A DNA stretch of 40,356 bases from Deltaproteobacteria bacterium (GCA_021787835.1 JAJYLJ010000005.1:1-40356), one strand, 5' to 3'. Shown: positions 18,564-29,837, numbered from the stretch's first letter. Made by a program: numbers and translations. Notes: generated by a model not told the origin, from the letters alone.

Positions 18564-21016
18564 CCCTCCTCCTGCTCGGCGAGCTTCGCCACGGCAGCCA
18601 GCCTGTCACCTTCCTCGATATGAATAAGGTGCACGCCCTGGGTTGAGCGCCCTATGGTCCGGACATCGGTCGTCCTAATGCGTATCATGTTGCCGCTCGT
18701 CCCCACGAGCATGAGCTCGTCCCTATCATCCACAAGAAATACGCCTACAACACTACCGACCTTCTCGGTGGTCTTTATGTTTATTATGCCCTTGCCGCCC
18801 CTTGACTGTATCCTGTATTCATCAATGCCGGTGCGCTTTCCATAACCCCTTTCCGTGACAGTAAGAAGCGTGCCCTGGTCCTTGTCTATAACCACCATGT
18901 CAACCACTTGATCGTCAGCCTTGAGGTCTATCCCTTTTACTCCGGCGGCTGTGCGGCCCATAGTGCGCACGTCGCTTTCCGGAAATCTTATGCAAAACCC
19001 GTCCTTTGTGCCAAGGAATATAAACGTCTTGCCATCTGTCATATCCGCTGCGATCAACTCATCGCCTTCATTAACCATGGCCGCTATAATACCCGTAGGC
19101 CTTGGCCTCGAAAACGCATCGAGCGCGGTCTTTTTTATCACACCTTTTTTTGTCGCCATCACCACAAAACGCTCTGGCTCGAAGGTCCTTACCGGTATTA
19201 CCGCGGCGATGCGTTCATTTTGTTCCTGGTTCATGGGCAATAGGTTGACAAGGGCCTTTCCGCGGCTTGTCCGCGACGCCTCTGGTATCTCGTGGACCTT
19301 GATCCAGTACATACGGCCCAGATTGCTGAAGCAAAGGAAATAGTCATGGGTCGATGCGACAAACAGGCGTTCCACAAAGTCATCCTGTTTCGAGGGCAGC
19401 CCGGCGACACCCTTGCCGCCACGTTTCTGGCTGCGATAGAGGCTTACAGGGTTCCGCTTTATATAGCCTCCGTGGGACAGGGTCACAACCATGTCCTCCT
19501 CGACTATCAGATCCTCGATACTGATCCCTTCAGGGTCTCCGATCAGCTCAGTCCTCCTGGCGTCTCCGTACTCGGCCTTCAGGGCCGTCAATTCTTCCTT
19601 TACTATGTCCAGGACCATCGAGTCGTTCGCAAGGATATTTTTATACAGCTCTATATCTTTCAAAAGTTGTGCGTATTCCTCCATGATCTTGTCACGCTCA
19701 AGGCCGGTCAAACGCTGCAATCTCATGTCCAGTATGGCCTGGGCCTGAATTGATGAGAGATTGAAGCGTTCAACAAGACCTGTCTTGGCCTCTTGGGGGG
19801 TCTTCGACGAACGTATCAAGGCCACTACGTCATCCAGGTTTTCAAGGGCCATTTTGAGCCCTTCCAATATATGGAGCCTGTCCTGGGCCTTCTTGAGCTC
19901 AAACGTGGTGCGTCTTATAATAACGGTCTTCCTGTGCTGTAAAAAATGGGCCAAAAGCTCTTTAAGGCTCAAAAGTTCAGGGCGGCCATTTACAATAGCT
20001 ATCAATATGACGCCGAAGGTGCTCTCCATCGGCGTATTTTTGTAGAGCTGGTTAAGGATGACCTGCGCTATCCCATCTTTTTTGAGCTCTACGACAATCC
20101 TCATCCCCTCCCTGTCTGATTCATCCCTGACGTCGCTGATGCCCTCTATCTTTTTTTGACGCCCAAGATCTGCTATCTTCTCAACCAGCCTTGCCTTGTT
20201 CAACTGATAAGGTATCTGGGTTATCACAATCTGCTCACGTCCGCCTTTTGCTATCTGTTCAATGAAGGCCCTGGCGCGCATCTTTATGATGCCGCGGCCC
20301 GTCTCGTATGCCGACTTTATTCCTCCCTTGCCGCAGATAAAACCGGCTGTCGGAAAGTCAGGGCCCGGGACATACTCGATGAGTTCAGAGACGGTTATAT
20401 TTGGGTTCTCTATCAGAGCTATCATGGCATCGACCACCTCACCAAGATTGTGGGGCGGGATGTTTGTCGCCATGCCGACAGCGATACCGGACGCGCCGTT
20501 GACGAGCAGATTCGGCACCTTTGAGGGAAGCACAACCGGCTCTTCCATGGAATCATCATAGTTGGGCGCAAAATCAACAGTTTCCTTGTCCAGATCCGCT
20601 ATAATCTCGTGGGCGATCTTGGCGAACCGCACCTCGGTGTAACGCATGGCCGCAGGGGCATCACCGTCGATGGAGCCAAAATTGCCCTGCCCGTCTATCA
20701 ACGGATAGCGCATGGCAAAATCCTGTGCCATGCGGACTATCGTGTCATATACGGCCACATCGCCGTGCGGATGATATTTACCTATGACATCGCCTACAAT
20801 ACGCGCCGACTTCTTGTGGGGCTTATTATAGTCGTTGTTGAGTTCATTCATGGCATAGAGTATGCGTCTATGGACCGGCTTGAGCCCATCTCTGACGTCA
20901 GGCAAGGCGCGGCCTATGATTACGCTCATCGCATAATCAAGATAGGACTTCTTCAGCTCATCTACTATGTCACGATTTTTTTCCGGCTCGGAAAATAATT
21001 TCCCCTGCTCTTGCAT
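18560..21016 (-). CDS. gyrA: DNA gyrase subunit A
   Basis: [85 protein letters not shown]; GyrA-box-like QSRGGKGI in the C-terminal part. 4-nt overlap with gpsA. Confidence 0.98.
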   Translation of the reverse strand: MQEQGKLFSEPEKNRDIVDELKKSYLDYAMSVIIGRALPDVRDGLKPVHRRILYAMNELNNDYNKPHKKSARIVGDVIGKYHPHGDVAVYDTIVRMAQDFAMRYPLIDGQGNFGSIDGDAPAAMRYTEVRFAKIAHEIIADLDKETVDFAPNYDDSMEEPVVLPSKVPNLLVNGASGIAVGMATNIPPHNLGEVVDAMIALIENPNITVSELIEYVPGPDFPTAGFICGKGGIKSAYETGRGIIKMRARAFIEQIAKGGREQIVITQIPYQLNKARLVEKIADLGRQKKIEGISDVRDESDREGMRIVVELKKDGIAQVILNQLYKNTPMESTFGVILIAIVNGRPELLSLKELLAHFLQHRKTVIIRRTTFELKKAQDRLHILEGLKMALENLDDVVALIRSSKTPQEAKTGLVERFNLSSIQAQAILDMRLQRLTGLERDKIMEEYAQLLKDIELYKNILANDSMVLDIVKEELTALKAEYGDARRTELIGDPEGISIEDLIVEEDMVVTLSHGGYIKRNPVSLYRSQKRGGKGVAGLPSKQDDFVERLFVASTHDYFLCFSNLGRMYWIKVHEIPEASRTSRGKALVNLLPMNQEQNERIAAVIPVRTFEPERFVVMATKKGVIKKTALDAFSRPRPTGIIAAMVNEGDELIAADMTDGKTFIFLGTKDGFCIRFPESDVRTMGRTAAGVKGIDLKADDQVVDMVVIDKDQGTLLTVTERGYGKRTGIDEYRIQSRGGKGIINIKTTEKVGSVVGVFLVDDRDELMLVGTSGNMIRIRTTDVRTIGRSTQGVHLIHIEEGDRLAAVAKLAEQEEG

Positions 21017-21144
21017 GTATTCAAACCCCCAAAGGCATATTCAATTTCTGCATTAAAAATATTAAAAATAATAAATGACTAAAAAGATAGGCGGGCTATT
21101 GAAAATTAACTGGATATATAAAACAACTACCTGTCGACCAAGGC

Positions 21145-21588
21145 TTAACTTATATCGGCCCCCGTAGTAGTCATGGTGAGCTTGCAGTGTTTCACGCCCT
21201 TCAGGGCCTTTAACTTATCGGCAAGACCTTGAAGGGAGTCGGCCTCACCCATTACGATGGCCACTTCAAGGCAATTGTTGTGGTCCAAATGGACATGCTG
21301 GGAGACTATTACATGCCCTGGGAAATCATGCTGTATGTCAATAATGGAATTCACAAGCTCACGTTTGTGATGATCGTAAACATACGTAATAGTTCCGACT
21401 ACCTCCCTGCCCTGCGCCTCCCTCTCCCAATCCTGCTCTATAAGCTTTTCCCGGATAAGGTCGCGGATTGCCTCGGACCTGTTGCTGTACTGACGGTTTC
21501 TTATGTATTCATCAAAATTTTTAATAAGATCGGATGGGATGGAGACACCAAATCTTATAATTGATCCACGCCTGGTCAGATTACCCAT
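21145..21588 (-). CDS. nikR: Nickel-responsive transcriptional regulator NikR
   Basis: Ribbon-helix-helix RFGVSIPSDLIKNFDEYIRNRQYSNRSEAIRDLIRE; nickel ligands HVHLDHNNCLE. Confidence 0.95.
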   Translation of the reverse strand: MGNLTRRGSIIRFGVSIPSDLIKNFDEYIRNRQYSNRSEAIRDLIREKLIEQDWEREAQGREVVGTITYVYDHHKRELVNSIIDIQHDFPGHVIVSQHVHLDHNNCLEVAIVMGEADSLQGLADKLKALKGVKHCKLTMTTTGADIS

Positions 21589-21690
21589 AGTTCACCATGA
21601 AAATTATTAAAATATTAAACACCAACCCGCCAGATTGTCAATTAAGTCAAAATGATTAATCTTGCTATCTTGTTGAATTCTAAAGATAAA

Positions 21691-21720
21691 ATAAAAAGCC
21701 CCCCTCCGGGGGGGCTTTTA
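21691..21720 (-). terminator. Strong intrinsic terminator downstream of the pilus/secretin operon
   Basis: AAAAGCCCCCC-TCCG-GGGGGGCTTTT stem-loop; on the minus strand it is followed by TTTTTATTTTATC. Lies just after the secretin stop at 21742. Confidence 0.92.
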
Positions 21721-21741
21721 TAACTAAACATCAAGAACAAA

Positions 21742-23607
21742 TTACATGTTAACGATTTTAGGCCTAATCAAAATGACAAGCTCTCTTTTATATATTGTGT
21801 TCTGCGTGTTCTTAAAAACTTTCCCCAGATATGGGATGTCCCCAAGGATAGGGACCTTGGTCTCATTTTTCGTCTTTGATTCGTCGATCAGGCCTCCAAC
21901 CACGAGTATCTGGCCGTCCTTCACCCTGGCCATAGTGGTAAGCTCTCTTAAAAAAACCCTGGGCAGCCCGACTTCCGCAAAGCCGCTCTGCGCACTACCA
22001 ATAGTTACATAATCGATTGGATCTTTTACAAGCTGGGAAGTCACCGGCGTCAAGTGGAGGACCACTTCATCATCTGAGGAGATATTGGCCATGACGCCCA
22101 TGCCAAGACCATTTAGAATATCCCCCGTTTCCGTGGTATAGGTGATGGTGTTAGTGCCAGCACCGGTAGAAGTCGTGGAAGTCACCTTGCTTAGATATTT
22201 GATATTGGTCCCTACCGTCATCATTGCCGCCTGGCCGTTTAACAGGCTTATCTTCGGATCGGAGAGGACCTTTACATTTCCATATTCGCCTATGGCGTTG
22301 ACAAGAAATTTCAATGGATTATTGGCGGGATCGGACTGGTATAATCCAACCTGGCTTATAAATTTGGCGCCTTGTTTCGGCACAATGAGACCGTTATTGC
22401 CGAATGTTAATTGGAACTGAAACGGTGAATTCTTGAGCACACCCGACCAGTCTATGCCCTGCTGTGTATTTTTGTTAAGGGTTATCTCAAGTATCTTGGC
22501 CTCGATGATGACCTGGCGCGAAAGCTCCCTCTTTAAGGTATCCAAATAGTTTCCAACTTTTTTAAGCACAGAGCGCGGGGCCGTCACTGTTATGCTGCCC
22601 AAAGATTTATCTATGGTGAAATATGACTTGTTTATTGTTGGCTTTCCTGCGCCATTGCCTTGCTGAACCGCTGCCTGTGTATTGCCTTGTTGCTGGTTGC
22701 CTTGCTGGGCGCCAGCCTGTGTATTGCCTTGTTGCTGGTTGCCTTGCTGAGCCGCTGCCTGTGTATTGCCTTGTTGCTGGTTGCCTTGCTGGGCGCCGCC
22801 TTGCTGAGTTTTTGACAACCCTAATATCTTATTGAGATTTTCCTGTATTGATCCCCACAAATCTATATTATCATCAGTGTGTTTCACTGAGATTATGCCC
22901 TTCATATTATTTTCTTGCTGGCCTGTTGTTGAATTCCCATAACCGCTCGTTCCCTGCGAAAAATTGGAGCCTCCTATCATATTGCCGCCGATGGATGTAT
23001 TGTATGCTGCGGTAACAAACGGCAGCGACAGATAAAATTTCTGTGTATCTCTATATTTTACTATTATAGTGTTGTCCTTGAACTCAAAAAAATAATCCTT
23101 CTGCCTCAAGATGTTGGAAAGGGCCTGCCAAAAGTTGTCATCCGCCCTGGCGGAAACACCGACAAGCGCATCCTGATTGACATCGCTCGCCCAGCTAACG
23201 CTCATGTCCTTTTTTTCCGCAAGAAAATTTATAATGTCGCTCAATTTCTGGCGTCCGGTTTTTGTCGTGTCAATATCGTACCCAAGAGGCATATCAGGCA
23301 GCCTTGCAGGGCCTGTCTTCACAGATACGTCTTGAATGGAATATGAAGGCTTCCAATCCACGCCGGGACGGGGGTCTCCGCCCTCATGTCGCGCAGCATG
23401 AGGTGAAGCGTCTTTGATTGCGCCGGATAACGCCGCGGCGTCTTCCTTGGCCTGAAGCTTATCAGCCTGCTGGGCCTCAGGCGCCTTGGTTGCACAACCA
23501 TCAATAGACAAAAGAAAGAAAAACAGGACAACCAGGCAGCAAAAACGTGCGCATCCGACCCTGTTCAAGAGAATGGATTTATTTTCTATAAAACCTATTT
23601 TATACAT
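21742..23607 (-). CDS. mshL: MshL-type pilus secretin (GspD/PilQ superfamily)
   Basis: Lipoprotein-like N-terminus (LLSIDGC); STN-like region; QVIIEAKILEITLNKNTQQGIDW; secretin signature VGLPRVFLRELTTMARVKDGQILVVGGLIDESKTKNETKVPILGDIPYLGKVFK. Confidence 0.92.
   Translation of the reverse strand: MYKIGFIENKSILLNRVGCARFCCLVVLFFFLLSIDGCATKAPEAQQADKLQAKEDAAALSGAIKDASPHAARHEGGDPRPGVDWKPSYSIQDVSVKTGPARLPDMPLGYDIDTTKTGRQKLSDIINFLAEKKDMSVSWASDVNQDALVGVSARADDNFWQALSNILRQKDYFFEFKDNTIIVKYRDTQKFYLSLPFVTAAYNTSIGGNMIGGSNFSQGTSGYGNSTTGQQENNMKGIISVKHTDDNIDLWGSIQENLNKILGLSKTQQGGAQQGNQQQGNTQAAAQQGNQQQGNTQAGAQQGNQQQGNTQAAVQQGNGAGKPTINKSYFTIDKSLGSITVTAPRSVLKKVGNYLDTLKRELSRQVIIEAKILEITLNKNTQQGIDWSGVLKNSPFQFQLTFGNNGLIVPKQGAKFISQVGLYQSDPANNPLKFLVNAIGEYGNVKVLSDPKISLLNGQAAMMTVGTNIKYLSKVTSTTSTGAGTNTITYTTETGDILNGLGMGVMANISSDDEVVLHLTPVTSQLVKDPIDYVTIGSAQSGFAEVGLPRVFLRELTTMARVKDGQILVVGGLIDESKTKNETKVPILGDIPYLGKVFKNTQNTIYKRELVILIRPKIVNM
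22654..22797 (-). repeat. 42-bp tandem repeat (about 3.4 copies) inside the secretin gene, encoding AQQGNQQQGNTQA-type units
   Basis: Units 22756-22797, 22714-22755, 22672-22713 plus a partial unit 22654-22671. First and third full units are identical; the second differs at 4 positions. Confidence 0.95.
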
Positions 23608-23625
23608 CTCCGCCCCTCCAAAAAA

Positions 23626-24861
23626 TCAATTGGATCCGCCGCGTTGCGCCGCAAGCTGCCCCAGCCTCGACTTGGCGAATTGTGATATGTCGGCCGGGAC
23701 CTCTCCCCCCGCATTTATTATGGCCCTGTATTCAGAGACGGCCTCCGTGACATTATTCAGGCCTTCATATACCCTGCCTTTTAACATCATCAATTCAGGA
23801 GACACTATATAATTGTTTTCAATCCTGTTGATGGTGCGAAGCGCATCCCTATACCATCCATGATCAAAACAGAATACCGCATAGTTATAAAGGGCCTGCC
23901 GTGACGCCTTGTCCGAGCTTATCGCCTTCTCGAAATAAACCCTTGCCTCGTTAGTCTTTCCCATTCTGGCAAGGGCTATAGCGGCGAAGGTGGCGGCCTC
24001 AACGTCTTGCGGGGCTATTCGGAGGGCCATTTTGGCATAATTAAGGCCGGTCAGCTCGTCCCCCTCGCGCCCAAGGGCTATTGAGGCCACTTTTTTACTA
24101 AGGCTTACGTTTTCAGGCCAGTCAGAGGCAGCGCTTTTATACAATTCAAAGGCCTGATTCATATTCCCCTGTCTTTCAGCGGCCTCGGCCTCTTTGACCA
24201 TATCCTCCGCCTTTGCAATCTGTTCCGCAGGGGTCTGATACCGCTGGCTTGATTCCGCCGCAAATCTATTAAAGACCCGGGACTTAACCGCAAGCTCCAG
24301 ACTTGAGCTGTCAGTGCGGGCCCAGGTTATACTCTTGGTGTCGGGATATATCATAATAGTGTTATCCCGTTCTATACTATCCAGTCCGTTGAGGTTCTTT
24401 ATCACCTCAAGCACGAACGTCCACGGGACATCCTGAAGTGCGAGGGTGATCGTCCCCTTGACGCCCTCATCAACAACTATGTTTTTGCCGCTCACCTGCC
24501 CAAGCAACCTAAAGACATTATGAAGATCGGTTTTATAGAAATCAACGCTTATCCTTGCCGCCTTGTTGCCATCCCGCACTAAAGACGGCATTAGGGCATG
24601 TCTTTCTTTCCCATCGCCAAACGCTTGCGGCGCGGCGGAAGCCGCACCCTTGACAGCATTAATGTTGTATCCTGGGTTCTTGGGGGCCGGAGCGCGGCTC
24701 TCAAGCTCATTGAGCCATGATTTTACATCGCCGCCGCCCTGTCCTCCTTGCAATTCAGCACAAAAACCAGGGGCGTTCAACCATGGATGAATATTCAAAA
24801 TTAAGGATATTAAAACCGACAAACCTAAAAAAAACGATGTCATTTTGCGGCCAAACATCAT
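23626..24861 (-). CDS. Pilus-associated protein with an STN-like domain followed by TPR repeats
   Basis: RISVDFYKTDLHNVFRLLGQVSGKNIVVDEGVKGTITLALQDVPWTFVLEVI (STN/secretin N-like) followed by TPR-like helices; inside the pil operon. Confidence 0.8.
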   Translation of the reverse strand: MMFGRKMTSFFLGLSVLISLILNIHPWLNAPGFCAELQGGQGGGDVKSWLNELESRAPAPKNPGYNINAVKGAASAAPQAFGDGKERHALMPSLVRDGNKAARISVDFYKTDLHNVFRLLGQVSGKNIVVDEGVKGTITLALQDVPWTFVLEVIKNLNGLDSIERDNTIMIYPDTKSITWARTDSSSLELAVKSRVFNRFAAESSQRYQTPAEQIAKAEDMVKEAEAAERQGNMNQAFELYKSAASDWPENVSLSKKVASIALGREGDELTGLNYAKMALRIAPQDVEAATFAAIALARMGKTNEARVYFEKAISSDKASRQALYNYAVFCFDHGWYRDALRTINRIENNYIVSPELMMLKGRVYEGLNNVTEAVSEYRAIINAGGEVPADISQFAKSRLGQLAAQRGGSN

Positions 24862-25403
24862 TGCTCCTCCGGATGTAATACCAGAATCCTCTCTCTTGTC
24901 ATATGGCGGCCCCAGGCATTCTCTGTCTCCTCTTCAACTATCACCTTATCTGGAAGGATGTCTTTTACACTGCCTTTATTATAGCCGATCTTTACACCTT
25001 TATTTATAAGGTATCCCATGCCTGACGCATCCTGGACCATCGCGATTCTCTTGCCGCCCGATTCCGTAATCACCGCAACCAGTCTCAATTGCCCTAAATC
25101 CATGCACTCCAGTGGCGTCGCACAGGTCTCCGGACGCCCGCCCGAAAGAGGCGTCTTAAGAAACGGGCGGAAAGGATCGGGCCTTCCTGAAGGATTGTAA
25201 TTCGATGGAATGGGCGCAAATAGCTGATCGCACCTCTTCTTGAGATTCTTTAATTCAGCGGATTCGTTCACAGACTTGGGCAATTTGGGGGTAGTGGCGA
25301 CAATGGGAGCCTTGCTCTCGCAACCAGCCATAAAACAGACACAAGCCCCCAAAAAAAATAAATACTTTTTAATTAATCTGATATGAGAGCGTGTTTTACG
25401 CAT
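24858..25403 (-). CDS. pilP: PilP-like pilus assembly lipoprotein
   Basis: Start at internal ATG 25403 (MRKTRSHIRLIKKYLFFLGACVCFMAGCESKAP, lipobox-like). Conserved PilP-like GRPDPFRPFL ... GYLINKGVKIGYNKGSVKDILPDKVIVEEE. Confidence 0.9.
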   Translation of the reverse strand: MRKTRSHIRLIKKYLFFLGACVCFMAGCESKAPIVATTPKLPKSVNESAELKNLKKRCDQLFAPIPSNYNPSGRPDPFRPFLKTPLSGGRPETCATPLECMDLGQLRLVAVITESGGKRIAMVQDASGMGYLINKGVKIGYNKGSVKDILPDKVIVEEETENAWGRHMTRERILVLHPEEQ

Positions 25404-25405
25404 GG

Positions 25406-26125
25406 CTATTTCTTTCCATTCTTTTCCTTGCTGGATAGGGCCTTTTGCTCCTTGCCGCTCAAAAAACGGAAGGTAGCCGCCTGACACTTCACATCAACGA
25501 GCCAGGAAGAGCCTGCATCGGCGGCGCCCTTCTTATTATTTTTGTCCGCCCCAGGGACCGTCTGGCCCTTCAGGCTCCAAACCTCCCTGCTCTGTCTCGG
25601 ATTACCCATAGTTACCTCTCTTATCTGCACGATCCGAGTCATATGGCTGACCTTGTCAAAAAAATCCATGACGTTATAAAATGACCCGGTGAACTCCATG
25701 GTCACCGGTATGACCGCATAAAATTTTTCAAGCGTCTCCCCTTGCGGACTGAAGAGATTGAACTCAAGCCGCGCTTCATTGCCTATGGTGGATATTTCAT
25801 TTAAAACAGATGGGATGTCCTTGCTCTCTGGCAAAAGCCTTAAGGCCTCGGCCAATATCCCCTCCATGTCATGTAACTCCTGTTCAAGTTGAGGAATCTT
25901 GGCTTGTTGGGTCTTGAGTCTTCCAACCTCATCCTTTAATTTTGGGATGTCCTGTGACAATCTAGCCATTTCCTCTATGTTGCCGGAAAGAGAAAAAAAC
26001 CAGAAAAGGGCTATAGGGACAACCCATGATCCGATCAGTATGGCCGCCTTTTGCCATGTCTTAAGACCATATGCCATCTGTAAAAGGCCAGGCGGCATTT
26101 CCAGCTTCATCTTACTTAGCCCCAC
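25406..26125 (-). CDS. pilO: PilO-like type IV pilus assembly protein
   Basis: Single N-terminal TM, coiled coil, and the PilO-like VTMEFTGSFYNVMDFFDKVSHMTRIVQIREVTM; operon position. Confidence 0.92.
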   Translation of the reverse strand: MGLSKMKLEMPPGLLQMAYGLKTWQKAAILIGSWVVPIALFWFFSLSGNIEEMARLSQDIPKLKDEVGRLKTQQAKIPQLEQELHDMEGILAEALRLLPESKDIPSVLNEISTIGNEARLEFNLFSPQGETLEKFYAVIPVTMEFTGSFYNVMDFFDKVSHMTRIVQIREVTMGNPRQSREVWSLKGQTVPGADKNNKKGAADAGSSWLVDVKCQAATFRFLSGKEQKALSSKEKNGKK

Positions 26126-26726
26126 TTTTGTTTCCTTTTGCCAGATTTTTCTGGGCCTGCTGGTCCTTTTTCGATGCGTCCTCAGCCGTCTTGACCAATA
26201 ACTGGACCTCGAAATCCATAAGATTTTGGCCCTGGTAAGGCTTGCGCTTTGTACTTGTCAGATTCACCGAATGAAAAATAGGCACGGTTTCAAGACGGCG
26301 CATGAAAAGCGCTACGGTCTGATTGTCAAGGGCCACGCCATTTAATTTCAATCCCTGATCCTTAAAAACGATGCCTGTCAGCCAGAGCCTGTCCGCCGGG
26401 ACAGAACCTGCAATCTGATCGAATATACGCACCGCAATAGCCCTGTCTTTCTGCAGGGCCTCTATTGCGACAAATTTTTCCTTGATGGCCTTCCGTCTTG
26501 CTTCGATGTCGCTCAAGGTCTTGCCTACATAGGAGAGCTTGGCCTTATCCGCCTCCAAGGCATTAAACGCCTGTCTCTGGGAAGAAAGAATATTCTGCAC
26601 GGTTATCCACAACCCGCCCAGTATGGTCAAGAGCAATATAAAGGAAAGAAAGAAGACAGATAAATACTGCCTTGCGGTCTCTCGTTTTTGCCACTCCCTG
26701 ACAGGTAAAAGATTGATCCTGATCAT
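26112..26726 (-). CDS. pilN: PilN-like type IV pilus assembly protein
   Basis: MIRINLLPVREW N-terminus (PilN INLLP motif), one TM, operon position. Confidence 0.94.
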   Translation of the reverse strand: MIRINLLPVREWQKRETARQYLSVFFLSFILLLTILGGLWITVQNILSSQRQAFNALEADKAKLSYVGKTLSDIEARRKAIKEKFVAIEALQKDRAIAVRIFDQIAGSVPADRLWLTGIVFKDQGLKLNGVALDNQTVALFMRRLETVPIFHSVNLTSTKRKPYQGQNLMDFEVQLLVKTAEDASKKDQQAQKNLAKGNKSGAK

Positions 26727-26729
26727 CGG

Positions 26730-27809
26730 CTAAGCGCTCCTCAACGCAAGACCGAAAGAAATGGCCATCTGTGGAGCGATGGAAAAAATATATTCAGGAT
26801 CTATCGCCTTATCAAAAACCACATCTTTGAACGGATTGAATATGAATGCGTCAAGGCCTGTCTCATCCGAAAACTTTTTTTCTATACCTTTTATAAGAGA
26901 TGAACCTCCACTCAAAAAGATGCGCTCCGGCCAGTCATATTCGGCTGAGTTGGCCTGATGAAATTCCATGATCTTTTTTATCTCAACGCCCCATTGGCTG
27001 CATATTTCATTGACAACGCCAGAGACCTTGCCCATCACTCCCATGTCCTTCGAGCCTGATATTTTGATCTTTTCTGCCTCCTCAAATTTTAATCCGGTGG
27101 CATCCTTTATGGCCTCGGTAAGCTGTGAGCCTCCCATTACAATATCCTTGGCCAAAAGCGGCGCGCCGTTTCTTATTATGTTCAGGTTCGTCTTATTTGC
27201 GCCTATGTCAACCAGGCAAACAGGCTTGTCCGTGACGCCTTTGGCCCTTTCAAAGGCGTTGCCCAATGCGAAGGCGTCAATATCAACTATTGACGGCGAC
27301 AGCCCAGTGTCCTGAAGCAAGGCCGCGTAACCGTCAACTATCTCACGCTTTGCGGCCACGAGAAATATCTCGCTGCCATTCTGTTCGGTTTCAATCGAAC
27401 CAAGCTTATAAAAATCCAGATAGACATCGGTCAATTCGAATGGTACATAATTTTCCGCCTCTATGTCCAGATTCTCCGCTATATCTTTATCATCGTCATA
27501 TGGCACCACAATCTTTTTGACAATCACGGAATAACCTGAAATCGACGTGGCGGTGCGTTTTATAGAGGGCTGGAGGTTAGCAAGGAGCGCCATTAAAACC
27601 CCTGCCAGGGCCTTGTGATCCGCTATCAGACCATCCTCGACAGCCCCCCTGGGCACAAGCGCGCGGCCCGCCTTTTTAAGGACAACCCCTTTATTGGTTA
27701 CGGCCAACTCCAAGAGCTTGATGGAATACGAGCCGATATCAATACCGACTACCGCATGCCCGGAGCGCTTAAAACCCTTGAGACTCGATGATAAAGATGA
27801 CAATTTCAT
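26730..27809 (-). CDS. pilM: PilM-like actin-fold type IV pilus assembly ATPase
   Basis: VVGIDIGSYSIKLLEL, VDIGANKTNLNIIRNGAPLLAKDIVMGGSQLTEAI, IFLSGGSSLIKGIEKKF. Confidence 0.95.
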   Translation of the reverse strand: MKLSSLSSSLKGFKRSGHAVVGIDIGSYSIKLLELAVTNKGVVLKKAGRALVPRGAVEDGLIADHKALAGVLMALLANLQPSIKRTATSISGYSVIVKKIVVPYDDDKDIAENLDIEAENYVPFELTDVYLDFYKLGSIETEQNGSEIFLVAAKREIVDGYAALLQDTGLSPSIVDIDAFALGNAFERAKGVTDKPVCLVDIGANKTNLNIIRNGAPLLAKDIVMGGSQLTEAIKDATGLKFEEAEKIKISGSKDMGVMGKVSGVVNEICSQWGVEIKKIMEFHQANSAEYDWPERIFLSGGSSLIKGIEKKFSDETGLDAFIFNPFKDVVFDKAIDPEYIFSIAPQMAISFGLALRSA

Positions 27810-28021
27810 AATCGCTCGACTTTGCGCATCATAACTATCAAAATTATTTTTTTATTATTATTTTATTGTCTTTTATACCTAGTTCGGCAAATATTCTCTA
27901 ATCTTTAAAAATTTATCCTTTTAAAGACAAAAAGTAAAATATTTTACACAAAAAAATAAAATTATCAGGATATAATTACCGCTACTTACTATCACCATAC
28001 AGAAAGGGAAATAATTTAACG

Positions 28022-29815
28022 ATGGATTCGAAGTATATACGCAATTTTTGCATCATAGCCCATATCGACCATGGCAAATCCACTCTGGCCGACAGGATAC
28101 TCGAGATAACCGGGGCCGTATCATCGAGAGAAATGCGAGAGCAATTTCTTGACAAAATGGATCTCGAAAGAGAAAGGGGCATCACGATAAAATCGCAAAC
28201 CGTGCGGCTTAATTACAAGGCCGATGACGGTCATAATTATTTGTTGAATCTAATAGATACGCCGGGACATGTAGATTTCTCCTATGAGGTCTCAAGGAGT
28301 CTTGCCGCATGCGAGGGGGCGCTCGTTGTAGTTGACGCCACGCAAGGGGTCGAGGCGCAGACGCTTGCCAATGTCTATCTCGCGCTTGAAAACAACCTTG
28401 AGCTGATCCCCGTCTTGAATAAAATCGACCTGCCCAGCGCCGACCCCAAAAAGGTGGTAAAGGAAATCGAAGACATAATAGGACTCGACTCATCCGAGGC
28501 CATACTGGCAAGCGCAAAGACAGGAATCGGCGTCCATGAAGTGCTGGAGGCGATCGTCCGCAAGGTCCCGCCCCCAAAAGGCGACAAGGGTGCCCCTCTG
28601 AGGGCGCTGATATTCGACTCATGGTTTGACCCGTATCAAGGCACCGTGGTGCTCATCCGCTTGGTTGACGGCGCCATAAGGCCTGGCACGCGCATCAGGA
28701 TGATGGCGACAGGGCAGGCATATGAGGTTGAAAAACTCGGCGTATTTAACCCCGGCCTTTCGTATATAGACGAACTTGCTCAAGGGGAAGTGGGCTTTCT
28801 TACGGCGGCCATCAAACAGGTGCGCGATACCAAGATAGGCGACACCATTACCAATGACAAGCACCCCGCCGCAATGTCCCTCCCAGGCTTCAAGCCCGTG
28901 AAACCAATGGTATTCTGCGGTCTGTACCCGGTGGATTCGGCTGAATACGACCAGCTCAAGGAGGCCGTGGAAAAGCTATGGCTGAATGATCCCGCCTTTT
29001 CATACGAACCCGAAAGCTCCTCGGCGCTCGGCTTTGGTTTCAGATGCGGTTTCCTGGGCCTGTTGCACATGGAGATAGTCCAAGAGCGTCTGGAGCGCGA
29101 ATATAACCTGACCCTTATAAGCACGGCGCCGGCCGTCTCATATGACGTCTATCTTACAAACAACGAGGTTGCGCACATACACAACCCAGCCCAAATGCCA
29201 AACGGCGACAGAATAAGCGAGGTAACCGAGCCCTATGTGAAGATGGAAATATATCTTCCCAAAGACTATATCGGACCGGTAATGACTCTTTGTGAAGAAA
29301 AGAGGGGCAAACAGGTGGATATGCGCTATTTGACAGAAAACAGGGTCGTCCTTAAATATGAGCTTCCCTTCAACGAAATAGTCCTTGATTTCTATGACCG
29401 GCTGAAATCGGCGACCAGGGGCTATGCCTCCATTGACTACGAACCCATAGATTACAGGCCTGCCAAGCTGGTTAAAATGGACATATTGATCAACAAGCAA
29501 CCTGTGGACGCCCTTTCGGTAATAGTGCATCAGGACAAGGCTTACTATCGCGGCAGGGACATTGTCGAGCGGCTGAGAAAAGAGATACCAAGGCAGCTTT
29601 TCGAGGTGGTTATCCAAGCCGCTATCGGCAATAAGGTTATATCGAAAGAGCGCATAGCGCCGCTCAGAAAAGACGTCATAGCCAAGTGTTACGGCGGCGA
29701 TATAACACGCAAGAGAAAACTCCTTGAAAAACAAAAAGAAGGCAAGAAACGTATGAAACAGGTGGGACAGGTGGAGATACCGCAAGAGGCATTTCTGAGC
29801 GTGCTTAAGGTATGA
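28022..29815 (+). CDS. lepA: Elongation factor 4 (LepA)
   Basis: [71 protein letters not shown]-terminal [39 protein letters not shown]. Confidence 0.98.
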   Translation: MDSKYIRNFCIIAHIDHGKSTLADRILEITGAVSSREMREQFLDKMDLERERGITIKSQTVRLNYKADDGHNYLLNLIDTPGHVDFSYEVSRSLAACEGALVVVDATQGVEAQTLANVYLALENNLELIPVLNKIDLPSADPKKVVKEIEDIIGLDSSEAILASAKTGIGVHEVLEAIVRKVPPPKGDKGAPLRALIFDSWFDPYQGTVVLIRLVDGAIRPGTRIRMMATGQAYEVEKLGVFNPGLSYIDELAQGEVGFLTAAIKQVRDTKIGDTITNDKHPAAMSLPGFKPVKPMVFCGLYPVDSAEYDQLKEAVEKLWLNDPAFSYEPESSSALGFGFRCGFLGLLHMEIVQERLEREYNLTLISTAPAVSYDVYLTNNEVAHIHNPAQMPNGDRISEVTEPYVKMEIYLPKDYIGPVMTLCEEKRGKQVDMRYLTENRVVLKYELPFNEIVLDFYDRLKSATRGYASIDYEPIDYRPAKLVKMDILINKQPVDALSVIVHQDKAYYRGRDIVERLRKEIPRQLFEVVIQAAIGNKVISKERIAPLRKDVIAKCYGGDITRKRKLLEKQKEGKKRMKQVGQVEIPQEAFLSVLKV

Positions 29816-29837
29816 ATAAAACAAAAAGGGAGACGGC

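Noticed and set aside
21691-21720. Possible transposon-end inverted repeat (CCCCCC/GGGGGG)
   Set aside because: Short tight hairpin with adjacent T-rich tract is better explained as an intrinsic terminator; no transposase or matching distal copy seen.
22623-22835. Plus-strand ORF of repeated VYCLVAGCLAG
   Set aside because: Direct antisense product of the 42-bp secretin repeat; not a separate repeat protein.
28209-28622. 137-aa minus-strand ORF inside lepA
   Set aside because: Arg/Pro-rich shadow frame opposite conserved LepA GTPase domain.
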